Of a stretch of DNA of 22,775 nucleotides, positions 15,883 to 22,775 are shown piece after piece (position 1 is the first letter of the stretch; each line of letters begins with the position of its first letter). The stretch comes from JACRBE01 sp964429005 (lineage in GTDB: Bacteria > Chlamydiota > Chlamydiia > Chlamydiales > JACRBE01): the NCBI GenBank assembly GCA_964429005.1, contig CAYSAJ010000027.1, positions 1 through 22,775 of the forward strand, written 5' to 3'. Below the pieces are notes generated by a model, which was not told where the DNA came from, did no database searches, and was given only the letters and a program-made list of their open reading frames with translations. The translations under genes were made by a program, and so were the position numbers.

Positions 15883-16209
15883 ATGTTCGTAAGAAGAATT
15901 ATCAGTATTTTAATTATTGCGGTTGGTGTAGGTATGTTTACCTATGGTAATAATGTCTCAAAACAGGCTGATCAAGGACAAGAAAAAATTGAGCAGGCCC
16001 AAGATAGCCAAGGGCAAAGAAGACCGGTGCTTGGTCCCGTAAGACGTAATGCGCAGCAGCAAGCCACTCAGCAAGCTCGTACAAAAATTGCTACAGAGCA
16101 AACCAAGGTAGCCATTTTGGGTATCGATGCTACTTGGTTTAGAGGGGCAGGCATAGTTGTTGCTGTTTTAGGTTTAGGAATTTTTGCTTTTAGTTTTAGA
16201 AGAAGATAG
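15883..16209 (+). CDS. small two-helix membrane protein (DUF3185-like)
   Basis: The 108-residue protein has one membrane helix at about 6-22 (IISILIIAVGVGMFTYG), a hydrophilic Gln-rich middle (28-75) and a second helix at about 87-104, ending in FRRR. Basic residues flank both helices, predicting both termini inside and the Gln-rich loop outside. The pattern 'helix - GxxxS - loop - helix' resembles DUF3185-type small proteins, but the loop here is longer. A good AGAGGAGAGG ribosome binding site precedes the ATG. Function unknown. Confidence 0.65.
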   Translation: MFVRRIISILIIAVGVGMFTYGNNVSKQADQGQEKIEQAQDSQGQRRPVLGPVRRNAQQQATQQARTKIATEQTKVAILGIDATWFRGAGIVVAVLGLGIFAFSFRRR

Positions 16210-16292
16210 TTCAGGCCTGTTTTGAAGGATATTTGCGTCTTAGGGAGTCTTCTGCTACTCTATTAAAAAAATGAGAATTCAGGAGAATCCCT

Positions 16293-16730
16293 ATGAGCAT
16301 TTTAGTTGCGATCAATGAAGGAATTAAAGAATCAATCCGAAATAAAAACCAACTACGACTCGACACTCTTCGCATGCTTAAATCAAAAATCCTCGCTGTT
16401 GATGCAAGAGGGAATCTCTCAGATGCTGAGGTTGTAAAACTTTTTAAAACATATCAAGGCAATCTGCAGGAAGCTTTAGAGCAGGCTCTCGCTGCAAATC
16501 GCTCAGATATTTCGAGTAAACTTGAAGATGAAATCAAAATTGTTCAAGAGTTTTTGCCAAAAGCTTTATCTAAAGAAGAGACGCGCCATATTGTTGAGGA
16601 AGCGATCAGAGAATCAGGAGCTAAGACAAAAAGAGATTTTGGTCTTGTGATGAAGGCTGTAATGAAAATTAATAGTACCGTCGATGGGAAAATGGCGAAG
16701 GATCTTGTTAACCATCTCCTTCCCGACTAA
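16293..16730 (+). CDS. yqeY: GatB/YqeY-domain protein
   Basis: All 145 residues match the YqeY family, whose fold is shared with the tail of GatB. Recognisable blocks are LRMLKSKI (26-33), a central helix with EDEIKIVQEFLPKALSKEE (77-95), and the closing domain DFGLVMKAVMKI...KMAKDLVNHLLPD. It is presumed to bind tRNA or be tied to amidotransferase function; the exact role is not settled for the family. AGGAG 9 bp before the ATG supports the start. Its last codons overlap the end of the convergent ASCH gene by 23 bp. Confidence 0.9.
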   Translation: MSILVAINEGIKESIRNKNQLRLDTLRMLKSKILAVDARGNLSDAEVVKLFKTYQGNLQEALEQALAANRSDISSKLEDEIKIVQEFLPKALSKEETRHIVEEAIRESGAKTKRDFGLVMKAVMKINSTVDGKMAKDLVNHLLPD

Positions 16731-17136
16731 TCCAAATACCTACAAAGCCGTATTCTTGAATCTCCTCTGGAGTGCTCCATTGGCTATAAATTTTTTCCCC
16801 TTCCTCAGTAGAGTCAACACCTGGTAGGGCATTTTTGAGTCCCACCCCTTCGAGATAAGAGATGATGGAATCAAAGTGATCAACCTTTTCAACGTGGGCT
16901 AAGAACGAGCGAGGCCCATCTACACACTGGAAAAAGATTGTATCGCCTGCTTTAAGAGATCGATATTTTTCTTTTCCTTTGCGACCTTCAACAGGTTTTT
17001 CTCCCGATTCCAGAAGGCTGTACCAAGGATCTTCGCAACGAAGGATCATAGAAAAAGATAGCTCAGGTTCAGAGGGTTTCATGGGAAGCGAACTGATTGT
17101 CATGGCAAGAATTTTTGTGAAAAAATAGGAAATCAT
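16708..17136 (-). CDS. ASCH-domain protein
   Basis: The 142-residue product has the ASCH beta-barrel signature: CEDPWYSLLESGEKPVEGRK (34-53), LKAGDTIFF (61-69) and the closing YGFVGIWIS. ASCH proteins are thought to bind RNA; some are nucleases or N4-acetylcytidine amidohydrolases. The domain itself begins around residue 28, so the first 27 residues are an extension. The ATG at 17136 is nevertheless supported by AAGGAG eight bases upstream. That binding site lies in the right arm of a hairpin, which may limit translation. The 3' end overlaps yqeY tail to tail. Confidence 0.82.
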   Translation of the reverse strand: MISYFFTKILAMTISSLPMKPSEPELSFSMILRCEDPWYSLLESGEKPVEGRKGKEKYRSLKAGDTIFFQCVDGPRSFLAHVEKVDHFDSIISYLEGVGLKNALPGVDSTEEGEKIYSQWSTPEEIQEYGFVGIWISREGDG

Positions 17137-17144
17137 GAGTTCAG

Positions 17145-17163
17145 CTCCTTATCGGTAAAGGAG
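17145..17163 (-). promoter_or_regulatory. hairpin that masks the ribosome binding site of the ASCH gene
   Basis: On the minus strand CTCCTT (17163-17158) pairs with AAGGAG (17150-17145) around a 7-nt loop. The right arm is the Shine-Dalgarno of the ASCH gene. In RNA this 6-bp stem would compete with ribosome binding. Confidence 0.4.
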
Positions 17164-17207
17164 TCATGATACAATGTTAGTCTCAAATTTTCTAGGATCT
17201 CGTAGAT

Positions 17208-19286
17208 TTAGGAGTGAAAAAGTCTTCCGATTTCTTCTTCTTTACCATATTTTTTGGCAATAGCTAGGGCTCCATCCATCACCTCTCTTGTAATCGGCCC
17301 CCCTTTTCCTCCTAAGAGATCCCGAAGAAGAGCTGTGTTTTTACTGCTTGCCGCTTCATAAATAGCAATACTTAAACACAGGCTTTTGTGCTCTTTAGGC
17401 GCATTTGCTAACAAGTGAAGAGTTGTTTCGTTCTCTTCTAGGGATGCGGCCATTTTAACCGCTAAAGCAATTCTTGCTTTGTCAGTTAAATGAAGGGAAG
17501 TTGTTCCTTTCCATGAACTATGAAGAGCTAGCCCATCCACAAGATCGGTATGGCCCCTACTAATGGCATAAAGCATAGCGGTGCAAAAATCTTGAGTGGG
17601 TTGCGCGCTATCACGAATCGCTGCAAAAACAAAATCATTCATGCTCGTAGGTTCGATTTCTTCAAGCATGTCCCGTAAATAAGTAGGTTCATGACTATAA
17701 TCCCTCTTTGGAAGTCTATGCGGAATGATGTCAGCGATCATCATCCCATGGGCTTCAGCACCTTCAGAGGTTTCCATGAGAGTGAGAAGCTGACGGCTTG
17801 CCTCAGCCGTTGCTAAAGTCCTTGGGTTGTGCACGCTTGTGTAAGTCTCGCCACCTATCATAGGTGCTGCACTCATGGCATGGTAGGGATTGGTGTGGCT
17901 ACTGAGGCTTGCTCGATAATCGACAGTCTCTACGGCCATTTCAGTCATATACATTCTGAGGTCTTTGAGCATCGTTTTCATTTCAGGAGTAGAATCTTCT
18001 GAGTCTTCAGCTGCCATGAGAAATCGAATCGTTTCTGAACTCCACTCTCTGCGTATTCCGGAGACTTTAGCAGAAGCAAGCTTCCCGCTATCATTCACAA
18101 ACGAATTTAAAAAGAGGTAAAAAGGGTGGGTTTCTTTCTTTTTGCTAGCTTTCCTTTCTTTCTGCATTTGATAGGCTAAACCAACACTTTTTTCTACTTG
18201 ATCTCTGCGATCAGAATGAGCCACGGCTAATTGGCCTGTTGCCATAAGTATCGCTTGGACTTCAGTATCATAAGCTTGAATAAAATCTGCTTCAGCTCTT
18301 TCGGCCTCAGCCCTATCTGCCGCCTTTCTTTTATTCGCCATCGCCCTTTGAATTTCTGTCGTCATGATCGGGAAATGAGAGTGTAAGTCCTCTGTGATGG
18401 CAGCGTACCTTGCTGTGCTTTTAGTGTCTGCTGCTGCCAGAGCATGAAGTGATTCATCAGTTTTTGATGGGGTGGGAGATCTTGGGCCTAAAAGAGTTTT
18501 TAACCCGGTGGTTCTACGTGCAGGAGTGCCTTCTAATATTTCTTCCCCTGCAGATCCAGGGAGCTCAGCGGCTTCTTCTTCCGCCATTAGGGGTGGAGTA
18601 GAAATTATATGAGGCCTATGAGGAGTAATAAGTTCTCCAGCAGGGGATTCTCTGCGCGGCGTAGTTAAAAAAGCTGAAGCAAGAGATACCCTTTCAGCTA
18701 AAGGCGCAGCTGCACCTGTCGGCTCAGCTTCCCATGCCCTTACGGGGCCTGCTCCTGCACCCGCGCGCGCCTGTTCAACTGGAGCCTCATGAACGCTTAA
18801 AGGAGAAGTTTCCCCTCCTTCTTCTACGATTGCAGTAGGGGAAAGAGTGTCTTGCGTTGCAAATAGGGGAATTGCTGCAAGTTGAGTACGGCGAGGGGTG
18901 GAATCAAAACTGGCGATCCCTGTAGAACTTATATCTAGGGGAGAAACCTTTCTTGCGTCCAATCTTTCAGGACCTTTTCTTGTAGATGATGCGGCAGGTG
19001 TTGATATAGGACTTGTAGCAGAGGTTAAAGCTACCTGATGGGTGCGAGCTGATGTAGTTGAGGCAGTGGCAGGATCAGCTTTAGGTGAAATAACTACAGT
19101 TTCTAATCCTGAGAGTTTTGTAGGAGAACTCGAAGGTTTAGCTGCTGAAGCATGCGATATCCCAACAGCTTGCAGCATCCTTCCTATTAAAGAGGTTCTT
19201 TCAGTTGACGGTGGTTTGGTTGAAGGGGATGTAGGTTGTCCATGAGAAAGGGGGCCTATTGATGGCTGTCCCGGAATTCTATCCAC
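17208..19286 (-). CDS. effector-like protein with disordered S/T-P-rich N-terminus and ankyrin-like C-terminus
   Basis: I take GTG at 19286 as start (692 residues, MDRIPGQPS). GAGA lies seven bases upstream, as before the ATG at 3183. A longer frame from TTG at 19349 has no binding site and adds an odd hydrophobic stretch. Residues 1-290 are low-complexity, rich in Ser, Thr, Pro and Ala, with about a dozen S/T-P sites, repeated TPRR-like motifs (130, 209, 254) and a RAGAGAGP segment (174-181). Residues 308-335 form a charged helix or coiled coil (RKAADRAEAERAEAD). The C-terminal part (about 550-692) has helix-pair units such as FCTAMLYAISRGHTDLVDGL and LCLSIAIYEAASSKNTALLR that look like degenerate ankyrin repeats. 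No enzyme motif found. A translocated host-interacting protein is the likely role (inference). Confidence 0.6.
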   Translation of the reverse strand: MDRIPGQPSIGPLSHGQPTSPSTKPPSTERTSLIGRMLQAVGISHASAAKPSSSPTKLSGLETVVISPKADPATASTTSARTHQVALTSATSPISTPAASSTRKGPERLDARKVSPLDISSTGIASFDSTPRRTQLAAIPLFATQDTLSPTAIVEEGGETSPLSVHEAPVEQARAGAGAGPVRAWEAEPTGAAAPLAERVSLASAFLTTPRRESPAGELITPHRPHIISTPPLMAEEEAAELPGSAGEEILEGTPARRTTGLKTLLGPRSPTPSKTDESLHALAAADTKSTARYAAITEDLHSHFPIMTTEIQRAMANKRKAADRAEAERAEADFIQAYDTEVQAILMATGQLAVAHSDRRDQVEKSVGLAYQMQKERKASKKKETHPFYLFLNSFVNDSGKLASAKVSGIRREWSSETIRFLMAAEDSEDSTPEMKTMLKDLRMYMTEMAVETVDYRASLSSHTNPYHAMSAAPMIGGETYTSVHNPRTLATAEASRQLLTLMETSEGAEAHGMMIADIIPHRLPKRDYSHEPTYLRDMLEEIEPTSMNDFVFAAIRDSAQPTQDFCTAMLYAISRGHTDLVDGLALHSSWKGTTSLHLTDKARIALAVKMAASLEENETTLHLLANAPKEHKSLCLSIAIYEAASSKNTALLRDLLGGKGGPITREVMDGALAIAKKYGKEEEIGRLFHS

Positions 19287-19420
19287 AGGGCGTTCTCTTT
19301 TTTTATTAATAGTTAATTTCTGCTTGTAATAAAAAAGAAATAAAATCAAGGAATAATTAAATTAACTATTCTTAATTAATAATGCGCTAAATTGTAATGA
19401 AAAAAATCAAGATTGGATGA

Positions 19421-19457
19421 AAATAAAAAAACCACTTTGGATGATCCAAAGTGGTTT
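19421..19457 (-). terminator. rho-independent terminator of the GH18-MOMP operon
   Basis: On the minus strand AAACCACTTTGG and CCAAAGTGGTTT form a perfect 12-bp stem with a 5-nt loop (19429-19457). The stem runs straight into TTTTTTTATTT. It lies 30 bp beyond the stop of the porin gene. Confidence 0.9.
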
Positions 19458-19486
19458 ATATAGAACAGCTCTTTTTTCAAAAGAAA

Positions 19487-20605
19487 TTAGAAAAGGACAC
19501 TGCCTCGGATTTCTAGCCCTTGCAAGAAGAGATTGCCAGGAGCAGCCCCTAGTCCATCAGAAATTTGATCAACAAGTTTTCTCATCATATTTTGATTCCA
19601 AAACATGAGAAAATTATAGTTCGCTGAAAAATCTAGATAGCATGAATCTTCGCAAAGTGTTGTTCCCCAATTAACACCAAGGCCCATATCAAGCTCTGGT
19701 CTTAAAGTGTTTACATTTTTTAATGTTGTTTTTAGAAAAGTGGGATTAGCAAGTGCTGAAGCCACTTGTTCACTATGTTGAACGGTTGTGTATTGGGTAA
19801 AAAGGAGAGCCAAAGCCGCATTTCCCGTTAAACTAAATCCACCACCTACATCCAAACTAGACTCACAGCCCACTCTTGGACCTAATGCCCATGAGCGAGA
19901 ATAGTTGTTAGAATAGATCGGTGAAGTTGTAAGAACCGCAACAACTGTGCTAGGAACAGTTATCGTCATATTGAGATTTTGACGGATCCATGCTGCTCTT
20001 ACTCCACCAAAAGGCTTCATAACAAGATATGGACTTTGATAAAAAGGTCTTCCTGTCACAAGGTCTCCTAAGTCCATGGATAGATGCCAGGAAGAGTTGA
20101 TGTTTGTAGCAGAAAGAGCTTGTCCTACACTTGTTGTTTGCTGGAACCAGTTATTGGTCATCCAAATACCTGATTCTGTAGGGACAGAGGGAGTTGGCGG
20201 AGTAGGACTTGTTGTTGTGTTTGTTTGGCGTATCCAAGTATAACCTAAATGGAGCATCCACTCATCGTTTTCAAAACCAAGTCCTACTTTAAACGCGGGC
20301 TTATATTTGTAATCTTGGTTCAATTGGACACTGTTTGTTGCTCCCACAACAACTGTGCCTCCAGGGCCCCCTACTAAAAGGGATGCGCTATTGGCAAGGT
20401 CTAGACCTTCTTCACCAGCATAGTAGTAAAGGAAGGAAAGATCTATCTCAATATTAGGTTGCCAGGTTTTCCCTTCTAGGACTCTTTGCGCTGAAGCGTT
20501 ATACCCCGCAGACATGGTATTTTGTGTGGAAGTTCCTTCTGGATTTGTGGAACTGTCCGCGATCAGAGCACTTGTGCACAAGATCGATGCGGCGATAAGT
20601 TTCAT
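19487..20605 (-). CDS. MOMP-like porin (Lpg1974/Simkania MOMP-like family)
   Basis: The 372-residue protein has a short Sec signal (MKLIAASILCTSALIA, cleavage near 16) and a porin-type beta-rich body ending IRGSVLF, with a terminal Phe. Blocks typical of the MOMP-like family of chlamydiae and Legionella are present: FKVGLGFENDEWMLHLGYTW, GPRVGCESSLDVGGGFSLTG and the tail 'YNFLMFWNQNMMRKLVDQ...GNLFLQGLEIRG'. The mature chain has three Cys (in VGCES, LCED and SCYL), which could join the disulfide-linked envelope known in chlamydiae. The tail 'GNLFLQGLEIRG' recalls members from Simkania. GGAGA precedes the ATG. It starts 26 bp after the chitinase-like gene on the same strand, so they are one operon. 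Expected role: general or oligosaccharide-permeable pore. Confidence 0.85.
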   Translation of the reverse strand: MKLIAASILCTSALIADSSTNPEGTSTQNTMSAGYNASAQRVLEGKTWQPNIEIDLSFLYYYAGEEGLDLANSASLLVGGPGGTVVVGATNSVQLNQDYKYKPAFKVGLGFENDEWMLHLGYTWIRQTNTTTSPTPPTPSVPTESGIWMTNNWFQQTTSVGQALSATNINSSWHLSMDLGDLVTGRPFYQSPYLVMKPFGGVRAAWIRQNLNMTITVPSTVVAVLTTSPIYSNNYSRSWALGPRVGCESSLDVGGGFSLTGNAALALLFTQYTTVQHSEQVASALANPTFLKTTLKNVNTLRPELDMGLGVNWGTTLCEDSCYLDFSANYNFLMFWNQNMMRKLVDQISDGLGAAPGNLFLQGLEIRGSVLF

Positions 20606-20631
20606 TATTTCTCCTATTGTTATGTTAACTA

Positions 20632-21762
20632 TTATGGATCATATCCGTGCAAAGGGGGCTCTTGTCTCACAAAGATTGTAGGCAAGATACGACCTCTTCG
20701 ATCTGACTTTCTATAGTAGGAAGTTTTCGATGATAATGTATAGGAAGCTGTGTTTGTTAAATCAAGATTGTCTTCAATGATCTGACGGATCGCATTAGAA
20801 AAAGCGTATGGAGCTGTTCCTAAAGGGGGAGTAGGGTTTGTGCCCGCGTCACGATTCAAATCCCATGTCATAACTCCAGCGAGTTTCATCTCTATGGCTG
20901 AGTTTGTGAGCGCCTTTGCATCATCTACTGAAAGATAGTTCCCATTGTCATCATTTCCTGGCATCAGTCCCAGTTGAATCATCCCAGGAGGAATTCCCCA
21001 ACCTGGAGCATAGTTAGGTGCCGGCGATACGTTAGTAGGACTTGTGTAGGTCAAAAGATCTGCTTGAATTTGACTCACATAATTTCCTGTCCCAAGCCAG
21101 ATATCATATTCCATAAAATTGATGTAGTTGACTGTACCGGCAGCGGCTACTTTCTTTGCCAGAATTTCCCAGTATGTATTCCAGCCTTGTGCAGGAATTG
21201 TAAGAGAAATGTTTTTATCTGGCAGCGCAGCTCTTACTTGAGTGAGAAAGCTGAACAATTGATCAGCAAATTCTTGAATTGTGTATTCTGCAAGTTGCGG
21301 GTCTTCAATATCAAAATCTATTCCATCAAAGTCATAGGTTGTCATGACACCCTCAATCCCAGATACTAAATCGGGGATGTTGTCGGGCCAATCAGCAGTT
21401 TGGCTGATGAAATAGTTAGGGCCTGCATAAGATGCGCCTCCATAAGAGATTTTTGCTTTGCCGTTTTGGCCGTGGACATAATCAATCACCGTATTTGTAT
21501 CTGTTGACACATCAGAAAATTGGACCCCGTTGAGGCCTGGGAAGGTATAGGAAGCAAAACAGATGTCAAGGGTCACATGATCATAATCTGTAGAAGAGCC
21601 GGCAGGTATAGGGGGTAAACCTGTCATGGCAGTGTTCCAATCAGGATCCCAACTTTCTAAATAGCTTTCATAGTTATTTGTGGAGGCTGTAACCGTTGCA
21701 ACTTGCATAATAGCGAGGCATGTTGCTGTAGCCAGAAATAATGGTCCCAAGTGTTTTTTCAT
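20632..21762 (-). CDS. secreted GH18 chitinase-like glycoside hydrolase
   Basis: The 376-residue protein has a Sec signal (residues 1-26, cleavage near VTA). Its TIM-barrel core carries the GH18 signatures: KISYGGASY (104-112) and the catalytic DGIDFDIE (146-153), with Glu153 as acid/base, followed later by MEYDIW and GVMTWDLNRD. This is the motif set of active GH18 enzymes, which cleave beta-1,4 GlcNAc bonds in chitin-type polymers. GH18 ENGases are the main alternative. The last 30 residues are basic and unusual (SYYRKSDRRGR). GAGG before the ATG supports the start. The next gene is a porin 26 bp downstream, suggesting release and uptake of oligosaccharides. Targets could include amoebal cyst wall or host glycans. 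Confidence 0.88.
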   Translation of the reverse strand: MKKHLGPLFLATATCLAIMQVATVTASTNNYESYLESWDPDWNTAMTGLPPIPAGSSTDYDHVTLDICFASYTFPGLNGVQFSDVSTDTNTVIDYVHGQNGKAKISYGGASYAGPNYFISQTADWPDNIPDLVSGIEGVMTTYDFDGIDFDIEDPQLAEYTIQEFADQLFSFLTQVRAALPDKNISLTIPAQGWNTYWEILAKKVAAAGTVNYINFMEYDIWLGTGNYVSQIQADLLTYTSPTNVSPAPNYAPGWGIPPGMIQLGLMPGNDDNGNYLSVDDAKALTNSAIEMKLAGVMTWDLNRDAGTNPTPPLGTAPYAFSNAIRQIIEDNLDLTNTASYTLSSKTSYYRKSDRRGRILPTIFVRQEPPLHGYDP

Positions 21763-21914
21763 TTTTTCCTCATTGGTAAAACAAAGTAGCAGTTTAGAAA
21801 AAAAAGGGATAGAGATTCTAGAAAAATTTTGAAAAGATGCGCAGAGGTAGATATCAAAAGCTTTCTGTTTATAGATCTAATGATATTTTAGGAATCGTAG
21901 AAACAAGGAAATTT

Positions 21915-22601
21915 ATGAAAAAAGCCCTTTTATTCGCTTTCATTATAGGTGTTGAAACTCTATTGCACGCAGACCATTTGTTACATCACCAAAAGGATAT
22001 GGTTTTTGAAAAAGTCTCTTCTTCCCCGGAGGTGTATATTTGCAACCATTTTCTGAGCAATGAAGAATGTAATCACATAATACGCTTAGCACTACCAACT
22101 TTATCAAGAAGTACAGTTGTCGATGCAAGTTCAAAAGAAGGAAAAATTGATTCGAGAAGAACTTCAAAGGGAACTTTTTTATCAAGAAAGTCAAATGATC
22201 GAACTCTAAAAAAAATCCAAAAACAAGCAGCACTTGTAACGGGAATACCCGTAAAAAACGGAGAAGATATTCAAGTGCTCCACTATAGCATCGGAGGAGA
22301 ATATCAACCCCACTTTGACTTTTTCTCACCTAGCTCAAAGGGGGAAAAATTTCATCTTGACCGAGGAGGTCAAAGAGTTGCTACATTAATCATCTATTTA
22401 AATACTGTTGAAGAAGGAGGAGAAACGATATTTCCAAAAATCAAGACAAAGATCAAACCTGAGAAAGGGAAGGCTCTTTTATTCTACAACGTAGATGATT
22501 CAGGAAAAGTAAATTCACATAGTTTTCATGGAGGGTTGCCTGTCATAGCTGGAGAGAAATGGATCGCAACGCTTTGGCTTCGAGAGAAAGAATTTTTCTA
22601 A
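21915..22601 (+). CDS. exported prolyl 4-hydroxylase-like 2OG-Fe(II) dioxygenase
   Basis: Start taken at the ATG at 21915 (228 residues): AAGGAA lies directly upstream and the product opens with a signal peptide (MKKALLFAFIIGVETLLHA, cleavage near 19). A longer frame from 21837 only adds a basic leader. The catalytic jelly-roll has the iron ligands His133 and Asp135 (PHFDFF), the distal His205 (SHSFHGGLPV) and Lys215 (GEKWIATLW) that binds 2-oxoglutarate. GGETIFP (168-174) is typical of collagen-type P4H. The family hydroxylates proline in peptides using O2, Fe(II) and 2-oxoglutarate. An exported form in an intracellular bacterium would act in the periplasm or outside. It is divergent from the GH18 gene and alone on its strand. 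Confidence 0.85.
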   Translation: MKKALLFAFIIGVETLLHADHLLHHQKDMVFEKVSSSPEVYICNHFLSNEECNHIIRLALPTLSRSTVVDASSKEGKIDSRRTSKGTFLSRKSNDRTLKKIQKQAALVTGIPVKNGEDIQVLHYSIGGEYQPHFDFFSPSSKGEKFHLDRGGQRVATLIIYLNTVEEGGETIFPKIKTKIKPEKGKALLFYNVDDSGKVNSHSFHGGLPVIAGEKWIATLWLREKEFF

Positions 22602-22692
22602 TAGAGTTGTTATATAAAAGGGGAATCTTTGACTCTAATCAAATGATTGCTTATTATTGCCCTCCATTATTTTTTATTAAATTGAGAAAATT

Positions 22693-22775
22693 ATGGATTC
22701 AGTTTCTCCTCTATCTGCCAGTTATGTCATGGTCCCTTTTTTGGAACCTGCTACAGTCACGAAGACCTCTTTTAT
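22693..22775 (+). CDS. 5' end of a gene leaving the window, start region like that of the orphan at 3183
   Basis: ATG at 22693 opens MDSVSPLSASYVMVPFLEPA and runs off the edge after 27 codons. The leader (TTAAATTGAGAAAATTATGG) resembles that of the orphan at 3183 (TTAAATCGAGATTAAATTATGG), including GAGA in place of a canonical Shine-Dalgarno. The protein family is unknown. Confidence 0.55.
   Translation, partial: MDSVSPLSASYVMVPFLEPATVTKTSF

Noticed and set aside
20974..21369. 131-codon plus-strand frame opposite the GH18 gene
   Set aside because: It is antisense to the catalytic region of a clear GH18 enzyme and shows no protein-like features.
21837..21914. Longer start (ATG at 21837) for the prolyl hydroxylase
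   Set aside because: It lacks a good binding site and would bury the signal peptide; ATG at 21915 has AAGGAA just upstream and opens the signal.
21943..22329. 128-codon minus-strand frame opposite the prolyl hydroxylase gene
   Set aside because: The plus-strand frame has all catalytic residues of its family; the antisense frame is a Leu/Phe-rich shadow.
22602..22637. TAGAGT...ACTCTA inverted repeat after the prolyl hydroxylase gene as a terminator
   Set aside because: The stem is only 6 bp with a 24-nt loop and no T run follows.
1..22775. CRISPR arrays, tRNA or rRNA genes, insertion sequences
   Set aside because: I saw no regularly spaced repeats, no cloverleaf-like conserved arms, and no recognisable transposase or terminal inverted repeats.

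Overview
The window (about 40% GC by eye, densely coded, mixed strands) most resembles an environmental chlamydia (Chlamydiota), with a Simkania-like organism as best guess. The main reason is a MOMP-like porin of the Lpg1974/Simkania type. Further support comes from an autotransporter, a second outer-membrane barrel, several orphan or effector-like proteins, and little core metabolism. Legionella is the main alternative, because the porin family and the SidE-type domain occur there. The assignment is inferred from protein families only.

Layout. 1-1038: a possible gene edge, then an exported beta-barrel protein ending in a strong hairpin terminator. 1181-3053 (minus): a MarR-GNAT fusion regulator with its own palindromic operator, and a lipoprotein. 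3183-5022 (plus): a large orphan protein and an ABM-fold monooxygenase. 4888-7136: a degraded direct duplication. The junction 'ABM gene 3' end - lost gene X - start of a NAGPA-type glycosidase gene' is present on both sides of a minus-strand glycosyltransferase-like gene. 7065-8210: the surviving exported phosphodiester glycosidase. 8308-11673 (plus): an autotransporter read from a TTG start, followed after 3 nt by an ATP-grasp-like protein with a signal peptide.

11690-15619 (minus) encodes a 1309-residue protein that I read as a SidE-type effector. It has one membrane segment, a helical ankyrin-like region, an HGT...SGE module, a Gly-Ala linker and a C-terminal SidE-like phosphodiesterase domain. 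15883-17136 holds a small two-helix membrane protein, YqeY and an ASCH protein whose ribosome binding site lies in a hairpin. 17208-19286 (minus) is a second effector-like protein with a long disordered S/T-P-rich N-terminus and ankyrin-like helices. 19487-21762 (minus) is a likely operon of a secreted GH18 chitinase-like protein and the MOMP-like porin, closed by a strong terminator. 21915-22601 encodes an exported prolyl 4-hydroxylase-like protein. The window ends in a gene whose leader and first codons resemble those of the orphan at 3183.

The common theme is surface and host interaction: porins, autotransporter, exported carbohydrate enzymes, exported hydroxylase and probable translocated effectors. 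Among these sit a few small general genes (yqeY, ASCH, ABM). The most notable items are the SidE-type PDE protein, the autotransporter/ATP-grasp pair, and the duplicated, decaying ABM-X-NAGPA junction.
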